Shown one piece after another: positions 15,850-22,195 of a stretch of DNA of 57,158 bases. Source of the DNA: UBA940 sp031548515. GTDB lineage: Bacteria > Bacteroidota > Bacteroidia > Bacteroidales > Rikenellaceae. The stretch is taken from the NCBI GenBank assembly GCA_031548515.1, contig JAVBRB010000041.1, forward strand, positions 1 through 57,158, in the 5' to 3' direction. A program made the position numbers and the translations under genes. Position 1 is the first letter of the stretch; the number at the start of each line of letters is the position of its first letter. The notes under the pieces are model-generated. The model saw only the letters and a list, made by a program, of their open reading frames with translations, made no database searches and was not told where the DNA came from.

Positions 15850-17193
15850 CTACTTTATGAAGAATCGGTAAATGTCGTTGCCGAATGCGAATATCATCAG
15901 TGCGAACAGCAGCACGAGGCCCACTATCTGCATCCACTCCATGAACTTGTCGCTCGGTTTGCGCCGTGTAATGACTTCCCACAGCAGGAACAGCACGTGT
16001 CCGCCGTCCAGGGCCGGTATGGGTAGGATGTTCATCACAGCAAGGATGATAGAGAGGAATCCCGTCACCCGCCAGAACGAATACCAATCCCACTGTCCGG
16101 GGAAAATATTTCCGATCGAAATGAAGCTTCCAAGCGACTGATAAGCTTTGGTTTTTGGTTGGAAAATCAGTTTCAGCTGGTTCCAGTAGCCGCCTATCTC
16201 CGTGCCGGTCTTGCGGAAACCCGCAGGTATCGACTGCCAAAAAGTGTAATCGAGAGTCTGGACCTCGAAATAGCGGTCCAGCATGTTAAATATGATTACC
16301 CCTATTTTTCCATCTTCCGATACCATGACATTGAACGTTCTTGGAACTTTCACACCGCTGCTGTCGCGCATGACCGTGATATCCGCTTGCCCGCCTTTTA
16401 CCTCTGCGAGCGCTTTCTGGTACTGGTCGAAGAACTCCATCGGCACGCCGTTGAAAGTCACCAAGCTGTCTCCGGCCTGTATTCCGGCCTGCACCGCACC
16501 TCCCTCTTTCGCTACTTCCCCCACCACGAAGGGCAGCCGCGGCAGCATGAAGTCGGCATTGTTGAGCATCTGCGGAGTGTATTCTGCGGGAATGGAGATG
16601 TCTACCATCTGTCCGGCGCGATCAACTGTTACGGTCTTCACCTGATTGATCACCATGTCGGAATAGACTTTGGAAATAGAGCCTTCGACGGCCGCGCCGT
16701 CGAACTTTACGATCTTGTCGCCATCCTCGAATCCTATCTTGTGGGCGAGTTCGTTGTAGGAATAACCCCAGGTCAGATCGCGGTTATCGATATACGTGTC
16801 GCCCCAGTGCCAACTCATGCAGGTGAAGATGATGAAAGCCGTGATGACGTTCATTACCACGCCGCCGACCATCACGATAAGCCTTTGCCATGCCGGTTTC
16901 GAACGGAATTCCCATGGCTGCGGCGGTTGTTTCATCGCCTCGGTATCCATGCTTTCGTCGATCATCCCAGAGATCTTGCAGTATCCCCCGAAAGGAACCC
17001 AACCCATTCCGAAAGTAGTTTCGCCTATCTTGAACTTGAACAGCGAAAATCCTCCGGCATCAAAGAACAGGTAGAATTTTTCCACGCGGATACCGAACAT
17101 CCTTGCCGTGAAGTAATGTCCGAGTTCGTGGACAAATATGAGCAGCGAAAGGCTCAGTATCAGCTGCAGTATTTTGATTAAGACTTCCATCAA
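15850..17193 (-). CDS. rseP: RIP metalloprotease RseP (site-2 protease)
   Basis: An inner membrane zinc protease that cleaves transmembrane anti-sigma factors and leftover signal peptides. It has 447 residues. The HELGH zinc motif is at residues 22-26 within the first helix. One or two PDZ-like segments lie in the middle (..AGIQAGDSLVTFNGVPMEF.., about 216-240). The second metal-binding motif is NILPIPALDGGH near the C-terminus. It overlaps dxr by 4 bases (ATGA), so they are translationally coupled, which is a common arrangement for these two genes across bacteria. Confidence 0.96.
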   Translation of the reverse strand: MMEVLIKILQLILSLSLLIFVHELGHYFTARMFGIRVEKFYLFFDAGGFSLFKFKIGETTFGMGWVPFGGYCKISGMIDESMDTEAMKQPPQPWEFRSKPAWQRLIVMVGGVVMNVITAFIIFTCMSWHWGDTYIDNRDLTWGYSYNELAHKIGFEDGDKIVKFDGAAVEGSISKVYSDMVINQVKTVTVDRAGQMVDISIPAEYTPQMLNNADFMLPRLPFVVGEVAKEGGAVQAGIQAGDSLVTFNGVPMEFFDQYQKALAEVKGGQADITVMRDSSGVKVPRTFNVMVSEDGKIGVIIFNMLDRYFEVQTLDYTFWQSIPAGFRKTGTEIGGYWNQLKLIFQPKTKAYQSLGSFISIGNIFPGQWDWYSFWRVTGFLSIILAVMNILPIPALDGGHVLFLLWEVITRRKPSDKFMEWMQIVGLVLLFALMIFAFGNDIYRFFIK

Positions 17194-18347
17194 ATGTTTT
17201 TGTTAATTATTCTTTCAGCTATTTTTCTTGATTCGTTATTGCAGTGTATATAGTCGTCGAGCGTCGGCTGTGTGCAGTTTCCGGCACGTCCGAGTGTTTC
17301 GTTTATGGTTTTCACAATGCCGTGGTAGCCGATTCTTCCTTCGAGGAAAGCGGCAACGGCCACTTCGTTGGCAGCGTTGAGGGTGCAACAGGCCGTTCCA
17401 CCCTCCGCAAGGCACCGGTAGGCGATATCGAGTGCGGGATATTTCACCCTGTCCACTTCGGCGAACGTCAGCTCGGGATGCCTGGAGAACGACAGCCTCG
17501 GGAAATCCGAAGGCAGCCTCTGGGGAAAAGTCAGCGCGTACTGTATCGGAACCTTCATGTCCGGAGTTCCCATCTGGGCCTTTATCGCACCGTCGGCGAA
17601 CTCTACCATCGAATGGACTATAGACTGCGGGTGCAGCAGCACGTCTATCTTTTCAGGCGGCAATCCGAAGAGCCAGTGCGCCTCGATCACCTCGAAACCC
17701 TTGTTCATGAGAGTCGAGGAGTCTATGGTTATCTTCGGGCCCATGCTCCAGTTGGGATGGGCGAGCGCCTGTGCAGCGGTCACTTCGGCCATCTTATCGG
17801 CCGGCCAATCCCTCAAAGCGCCTCCCGATGCCGTAAGGATGACGCGTTCGATGGGAAACTGTTCGCCCGCGAGGCATTGCAGAATGGCAGAGTGTTCCGA
17901 ATCTATCGGCAGCAGCGGCACGCGGTTTTTATGTACAAGCCGCATCACTAGTTCTCCGCCCGCAACGAGGCTCTCTTTGTTGGCCAATGCCACTTTCTTT
18001 CCCGCTTCCACGGCCCTTACTGTAGGGATTAGTCCCGCGTAGCCCACAAGGGCGTTCACTACAACGTCTACATTAGACTCTGCAACAATCTGCTCGATGG
18101 CTTCCGGTCCGGCGTAGACCTTTACCGGAAGGTCTGCCAACGTGGCTTTCAGGTCGGCGTAATATGTTTTGTCGGCTATAATGACGCTGTCCGGCTCGGT
18201 TTCGCGGGCCTGCTCCGCAAGCCTTTTCCAGTTGCTGTTGGCGGCGAGCGTTACCGGCTCGTAAAAGGCTGAATGAAGCCGCAGTATTTCAAGCGTCTGC
18301 TCTCCGATCGAACCGGTCGAACCCAAAACAGCTATACGTTGCCTCAT
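17190..18347 (-). CDS. dxr: 1-deoxy-D-xylulose 5-phosphate reductoisomerase
   Basis: The second enzyme of the MEP pathway for isoprenoid precursors: DXP plus NADPH to MEP. It has 385 residues, normal length. The NADPH-binding motif LGSTGSIGEQTL is at about 8-19. The metal and substrate residues lie in LLPIDSEHSAI (Asp and Glu ligands) and LMNKGFEVIEAHWLF. It starts 4 bases after the M23-like gene and overlaps rseP by 4 bases, so it sits in one leftward operon. Confidence 0.97.
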   Translation of the reverse strand: MRQRIAVLGSTGSIGEQTLEILRLHSAFYEPVTLAANSNWKRLAEQARETEPDSVIIADKTYYADLKATLADLPVKVYAGPEAIEQIVAESNVDVVVNALVGYAGLIPTVRAVEAGKKVALANKESLVAGGELVMRLVHKNRVPLLPIDSEHSAILQCLAGEQFPIERVILTASGGALRDWPADKMAEVTAAQALAHPNWSMGPKITIDSSTLMNKGFEVIEAHWLFGLPPEKIDVLLHPQSIVHSMVEFADGAIKAQMGTPDMKVPIQYALTFPQRLPSDFPRLSFSRHPELTFAEVDRVKYPALDIAYRCLAEGGTACCTLNAANEVAVAAFLEGRIGYHGIVKTINETLGRAGNCTQPTLDDYIHCNNESRKIAERIINKNI

Positions 18348-18351
18348 CTGT

Positions 18352-19245
18352 CTAGAATACGATATAATTCTCGGGATCTACAGGCGTACCGTTATACCAC
18401 AGTTCGAAAACCAACGGACCCGAGGCATCGAAACCCTGGCGGCCGGGGTCGCCGGCTACGCCGATTATTTCTCCGGCCCTAACGCGCGATCCGACATTGC
18501 GCTGTACCTGCGAAATGTGCTTGTACATCGACACCAAATTGTCGGGATGCTGGATCTGTATTATGTTTCCATCGTCGGGGGTCCATGTGCTCATTATGAC
18601 ACTGCCTTCGCGGACGGCCACCACCGGGTGGTTGGCGGTTGTTATGATCTCTACGCCGTAACGTCCCTGTATAGGACTGAAATGGGTTTGGACGAGTCCC
18701 TGTACCGGCGGCACAAGATCGGTAGTGCCATGGGAAATGCGGTTTGCCGCAACTGAAGCCGAAAGGCTGTAGGCTCCCGCGCCTTCCATCTGGGCGCGCA
18801 GTATGGAGTCGGCAACGCTGGGAGGAATCAGTTTCTTATCCTGGATCTCGATAGAGTCTCCTATTCGCGATACATCCCTTATTACAGGTGTCTTACCTTC
18901 CATGATGAGCGCTATATTGTCGCTGTAGACGGTCAGGTGATTCATTTCGCGTTCGAGCGAGTCGAGCCTCATGATGTTGCGTACGAGCATGTCGCGCGAT
19001 TTGCTGCCCGGGTAGCCGGGTATCGTATCCATTATCGGGGTGTATGCCACGACGGCCACGACGATAATCGACAGCATTAGCACGAGAGCTACGAATCCTA
19101 TCAGAATCCTGAGCGGGCTGATGTACATATACCAGCGTTCGTGCCCGTCGCCGGAATCCGTCACAGAAAGCCTCTGCTTGGCAGAGAAGCCTTCCCACCA
19201 CGATTTTAATCCTTTTTTCGGTTTACTGCCCATAGGGATACGCAT
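18352..19245 (-). CDS. M23/LytM-domain membrane protein, probably catalytically inactive
   Basis: A 297-residue protein with one N-terminal membrane helix (about 46-70), a coiled segment in the periplasm and a C-terminal LytM/M23 fold (about 180-297). The expected zinc ligands are degraded. The HxxxD motif reads GRYGVEI, and the final HLHFE reads PLVFE. Only the YKHIS histidine remains. EnvC and NlpD have similarly degraded LytM domains and act as amidase activators, so a regulatory or structural wall role is likely (inference). An ATG at 19233 (MGSKPKK) may be the true start, because the -7 box CAAAGGTA (leftward, 19253-19260) would leave almost no leader for 19245. First gene of the dxr-rseP-radA operon. 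Confidence 0.8.
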   Translation of the reverse strand: MRIPMGSKPKKGLKSWWEGFSAKQRLSVTDSGDGHERWYMYISPLRILIGFVALVLMLSIIVVAVVAYTPIMDTIPGYPGSKSRDMLVRNIMRLDSLEREMNHLTVYSDNIALIMEGKTPVIRDVSRIGDSIEIQDKKLIPPSVADSILRAQMEGAGAYSLSASVAANRISHGTTDLVPPVQGLVQTHFSPIQGRYGVEIITTANHPVVAVREGSVIMSTWTPDDGNIIQIQHPDNLVSMYKHISQVQRNVGSRVRAGEIIGVAGDPGRQGFDASGPLVFELWYNGTPVDPENYIVF

Positions 19246-19252
19246 TAATTGA

Positions 19253-19260
19253 CAAAGGTA
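19253..19260 (-). promoter_or_regulatory. -7 box of the M23-dxr-rseP-radA operon
   Basis: TACCTTTG on the - strand matches TAnnTTTG. It lies 8 bases before the longest possible start and 20 before the alternative at 19233, favouring the latter. Confidence 0.5.
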
Positions 19261-19293
19261 CGAAAAAGTTATGAGTTTTTATACTGCGCTTAA

Positions 19294-19327
19294 ATTCATG
19301 ATTTATGACTCATGATTCATGATTTTT
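19294..19327. repeat. AT-rich TCATGATTCATGA-type tract
   Basis: A string of related 7-9 base units (TTCATGATTTATGACTCATG then ATTCATGA) just upstream of a -7 box. Shorter relatives occur at 10861-10876, 10973-10990 and 44765-44780, and diverged ones at 5970-5991 and 40837-40850, all between genes. Confidence 0.45.
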
Positions 19328-19330
19328 ATG

Positions 19331-19338
19331 TATCTTTG
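19331..19338 (+). promoter_or_regulatory. -7 box for the nucleotidyltransferase-galM pair
   Basis: TATCTTTG matches TAnnTTTG, 45 bases before the start at 19384. The expected -33 position falls in the TCATGA tract and has no TTTG. Confidence 0.5.
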
Positions 19339-19383
19339 TTTATATGGTCATCCAATAATAAACCCCATAAAACATTAATTATT

Positions 19384-20295
19384 ATGTCAGACCTGACACT
19401 TGTAGTTCTTGCGGCCGGAATGGGCTCGCGCTACGGCTCGCTCAAACAGATGGACGGGGTAGGCCCCAACAACGAAGCTATCATAGATTATTCGATCTAT
19501 GACGCCATCCGTGCCGGTTTCACCAAGGTGGTTTTCGTTATCCGGCACTCTTTCGAAAAGGATTTTCGTGAAGTCTTCACGCCCGAACGTTTCGGCGGCA
19601 AGGTCGCGGTGGAGTTCGTCTTCCAGGAACTGGACTACCTGCCGGACGGATTCCCGGTTCCCGAAGGGCGCGAAAAACCATGGGGCACGAACCATGCCGT
19701 GATGATGGCGAAAAGCGCAGTGAACGAACCCTTCGCAGTCATCAACGCCGATGATTTCTACGGCAAGGACTCCTACGCGTCGCTGGGTAAATATTTGCAG
19801 ACGCTCCACGGCAAGGATAATAAGTATGCGATGGTAGGTTTCCGGATCAGCAACACGATCTCGGAGAACGGCACCGTTTCGCGCGGGATCTGCAGCGAGG
19901 ATGCCGACGGCAACCTCACCTCGATGACCGAACGCCACGGTATCGAGCGGCTTGAAAACGGGCAGATCATTTTTGTCGACGAGAACGGAGCGCAGCAGCC
20001 TCTGGCCGATAGCACCCCCGTGTCGATGAACATGTTTGGTTTTACGCCCGACTATTTCCGGCACTCGGAAGATTATTTCAAGACTTTCCTCAGGGACAAC
20101 ATGTCGAACCTCAAGGCGGAGTTCTATATTCCGCTGATGGTCAATAAACTCGTGAACGACGGCACTGCCTCGATGAAGGTCCTGCCCACTTCGGCGAAAT
20201 GGTTCGGCGTTACCTACAAGGCCGACAAACCGATGGTCGAAGAACGCATTCGCCAGCTCATCGCCGAGGGTGTTTATCCGGAGAAACTCTGGTAA
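19384..20295 (+). CDS. NTP-transferase-like sugar nucleotidyltransferase
   Basis: A 303-residue cytoplasmic enzyme with the GT-A nucleotidyltransferase fold. The N-terminal signature VVLAAGMGSRYGSLKQMDGV (about 6-25) binds the nucleotide, and AVINADDFYG (about 118-127) holds the metal-binding Asp. Relatives form NDP-sugars. The sugar is not predictable. The ATG at 19384 (MSDLTL) is chosen because it puts the signature at the usual distance from the N-terminus. galM starts 21 bases later in the same direction, suggesting a joint role in hexose use. Confidence 0.87.
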   Translation: MSDLTLVVLAAGMGSRYGSLKQMDGVGPNNEAIIDYSIYDAIRAGFTKVVFVIRHSFEKDFREVFTPERFGGKVAVEFVFQELDYLPDGFPVPEGREKPWGTNHAVMMAKSAVNEPFAVINADDFYGKDSYASLGKYLQTLHGKDNKYAMVGFRISNTISENGTVSRGICSEDADGNLTSMTERHGIERLENGQIIFVDENGAQQPLADSTPVSMNMFGFTPDYFRHSEDYFKTFLRDNMSNLKAEFYIPLMVNKLVNDGTASMKVLPTSAKWFGVTYKADKPMVEERIRQLIAEGVYPEKLW

Positions 20296-20316
20296 TAACA
20301 TGCTAATAAGCAATAC

Positions 20317-21366
20317 ATGGAGATAATTCAGGATGTTTGGGGCTTCACCCCCGAGGGAGAGGTGATACTCCTCTATACGATGACCAACGATTCGGGCGCG
20401 TCGATCCAGGTGACCAACATCGGTGCGGCGCTCGTGTCGGTGAAGGTACCCGACCGCGGTGGCAAACTGGCGGACGTGGCTCTCGGTTACAACGATTTTC
20501 GGAGCTATTTCGGCGACGGTCCGTTCATGGGCAAAAGCGTCGGGCGCTATGCCAACCGCATGGGAGGTGCGCGCTTCACACTCGATGGAACCGAGTATAA
20601 ACTTGTTCCGAATGAAAGGCAGAACCAGCTTCACGGAGGCCCCGGAACCCTCGCCAACAAGGTTTGGGAGGCCCGTGTCGAGGTCAACCGCGTGGTGTTT
20701 TCCATAGCGAGTCCCGACGGCGATCAGGGGTATCCCGGCCACCTCATCGCAGAGGCGGCCTATCACTGGAGCGAGGAGAACGAACTGGAGATAATCTACT
20801 CGGCAGAGACGGATGCCCCGACGGTGGTGAACTTCACCAACCACGCCTATTTCAACCTTGCGGGCGAGGGGAGCGGCAACATACTCGGACAGATCATGCA
20901 GTTGAACGCCTCGACGTTCATCCCGACCCGTCCCGACAACATTCCCACGGGCGAGATATGGCCCGTAGACGGGACCCCGATGGATTTCCGCAAGCCTAAG
21001 GCCATTGGCCGCGACATCGGCGCCGACTATCCGCAGATCACCGAAGCGGCAGGCTACGACCGCTGCTGGGCGATCGACGGATGGAAGAAGAATATTCTGG
21101 CAGAAGCCGGTTGGCTGGCCGACGAGGCGAGCGGCCGCAAAATGACGGTGCTGACCTCGCAGCCGGGCATTCAGGTCTATACGGGCAATTTCCTGCAGGG
21201 TTCGCTCGAGGGTAAGAGCGGACGCAGTTACGAAAACCGCGACGGTGTTGCTTTGGAATGCCAGGGATTCCCAGATGCGCCCAACCATCCGAATTTTCCC
21301 GACCAGTCGTTAAGGCCGGGCGAACGGTATATACAAAAGATCGTCTATCGTTTCGGACTGATCTGA
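20317..21366 (+). CDS. galM: Aldose 1-epimerase (mutarotase)
   Basis: Interconverts alpha and beta anomers of galactose or glucose. It has 349 residues, normal for GalM. The catalytic acid is His176 in FTNHAYFNL, and the catalytic base is Glu314 in ALECQGFPDAPN. GRYANRM (about 74-80) and the QLHGG motif fit the sugar-binding site. No signal peptide is present, so it is cytoplasmic. It ends at a bidirectional terminator, and the NTP-transferase gene upstream is probably in the same operon. Confidence 0.94.
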   Translation: MEIIQDVWGFTPEGEVILLYTMTNDSGASIQVTNIGAALVSVKVPDRGGKLADVALGYNDFRSYFGDGPFMGKSVGRYANRMGGARFTLDGTEYKLVPNERQNQLHGGPGTLANKVWEARVEVNRVVFSIASPDGDQGYPGHLIAEAAYHWSEENELEIIYSAETDAPTVVNFTNHAYFNLAGEGSGNILGQIMQLNASTFIPTRPDNIPTGEIWPVDGTPMDFRKPKAIGRDIGADYPQITEAAGYDRCWAIDGWKKNILAEAGWLADEASGRKMTVLTSQPGIQVYTGNFLQGSLEGKSGRSYENRDGVALECQGFPDAPNHPNFPDQSLRPGERYIQKIVYRFGLI

Positions 21367-21368
21367 AC

Positions 21369-21402
21369 AAGAACCGCGGCTCTTCAATGAGCCGTGGTTC
21401 TT
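21369..21402. terminator. Bidirectional terminator after galM
   Basis: AAGAACCGCGGCTC (21369-21382) pairs with GAGCCGTGGTTCTT (21389-21402) with one G-U pair and a 6-base loop. It lies between galM and the leftward small gene. Confidence 0.85.
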
Positions 21403-21418
21403 ATTTCTTCAGGTCGTA

Positions 21419-21583
21419 TTACAGCCGGAGTTTCTGCTTTTCGGCGTCGTCCAGTGAGTTGTAATAATTTTTCCAACCCGGGCAAAAATTGATGTGCCAA
21501 CGCCAGAACCGGCCAGTAAATGATTTGGGTTTTTCATCGTGTTTGGCCCTGATAGGGCACTCCGCGCATTTGTGTTCAGCCAT
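21419..21583 (-). CDS. Small Cys-containing protein, 54 residues
   Basis: An ORF starting MAEHKCAECPIRAKHDEKPK, then SFTGRFWRWHINFCPGWKNYYNSLDDAEKQ and a short tail KLRL. It has three Cys residues (CxxC at 6-9 and one at 34), a Trp-rich middle and a polar C-terminus. I recall similar small Bacteroidetes proteins with a CxxCPxRAK start and a RxWRWHxxxCPGWK core; this is memory, not a search. The CxxC plus third Cys could bind a metal. No function is known to me. The gene sits 14 bases from the HSDR_N-type gene's stop and is probably cotranscribed with it. Confidence 0.7.
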   Translation of the reverse strand: MAEHKCAECPIRAKHDEKPKSFTGRFWRWHINFCPGWKNYYNSLDDAEKQKLRL

Positions 21584-21597
21584 GATATGGTTTTCGG

Positions 21598-22185
21598 TTA
21601 ATGTTCCAACAGGTCGGGAAAATCCTTGAGCGGGATGTATTCGCCGCCGGCGACTTCATAAAGGTAGTGGTCGAGGCCGTTGGTGAGCATCACGTAGCGT
21701 GCGCCCGCAACCGCGTTGTAGCGGAAAGCCTGGTCGAGCGTCGAGCCGCAAACGGCAACTCCCGGAGCCTTGCACTCCACGAGCATAAGAGGCTGTCCGC
21801 CGCACGTTACGACTATGTCGGCCCTCTGATGCGCTCCGTTCAGGTCCACAGGGTATTCCTGACAGATATTCGCCGCGGCTACCCCTGCGCTTTCCGATAA
21901 GAAAGCGATTACATGCCGCCGCACCCACTCCTCTGGAGTCAGCGCCAGCCACCGTCCGCGCAAAGCATCCCACACATAGGTCGCACCGGCGCGTTCCGTG
22001 ACGCGCAGCCTGCACGAGGGCAGGTTTAATTTGGGATATGGTGCAGGTTTTCTCAGAAAATCATTATCTTTATCTTCGCTTTGATCGATTTGGATAGGAT
22101 GCGCCTCGGCAAATTTCAAATAAAATTTGATTTGCGCTCGGCTTTCACTATCTTTAAGGCCAAAATTACGCAAATTATCTCCCAT
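21598..22185 (-). CDS. HSDR_N-type nuclease-fold protein (start uncertain)
   Basis: A protein whose conserved part begins near 22035 (PKLNLPS) and runs about 145 residues. It contains LTPEEWVRRHVIAFL and a nuclease-like core: RADIVV followed by LMLVECKAP, the D...ExK pattern of the type I restriction HSDR_N fold. No helicase or methylase partner is adjacent, so it is not an R-M system. The only in-frame ATG (22185) would run the reading frame through a dispersed repeat at 22097-22156. The true start may be a rare codon such as CTG just upstream of the conserved part, or the 5' end may be altered. Function unknown. Confidence 0.7.
   Translation of the reverse strand: MGDNLRNFGLKDSESRAQIKFYLKFAEAHPIQIDQSEDKDNDFLRKPAPYPKLNLPSCRLRVTERAGATYVWDALRGRWLALTPEEWVRRHVIAFLSESAGVAAANICQEYPVDLNGAHQRADIVVTCGGQPLMLVECKAPGVAVCGSTLDQAFRYNAVAGARYVMLTNGLDHYLYEVAGGEYIPLKDFPDLLEH
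22097..22156 (+). repeat. Promoter-bearing dispersed repeat, copy 1
   Basis: A 60-bp element starting GGATGCGCCTCGGCAA and ending CTCGGCTTTCACTATCTTTA. A second copy lies at 50265-50327, beginning GGATACGCCTCGGCAA and ending CTCGGCTTTCACTATATTT, with a diverged AT-rich middle of similar length. Here it sits in the divergent region between the HSDR_N-type gene and the LacZ-like gene. Confidence 0.65.
22126..22156 (+). promoter_or_regulatory. Promoter of the LacZ-like gene, within the repeat
   Basis: TTTG at 22126-22129, 19-base spacer, TATCTTTA at 22149-22156 (one mismatch from TAnnTTTG). It lies 39 bases before the start codon and is entirely inside the dispersed repeat. Confidence 0.65.
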
Positions 22186-22195
22186 AAACAGTCTT

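Noticed and set aside
19387..21288. Leftward open frame of 633 codons opposite the nucleotidyltransferase and galM genes
   Set aside because: It spans two real genes and their gap on the other strand, and it has no domain.
21598..22185. Type I restriction system
   Set aside because: Only an HSDR_N-like fold is present. There is no helicase, methylase or specificity gene nearby.
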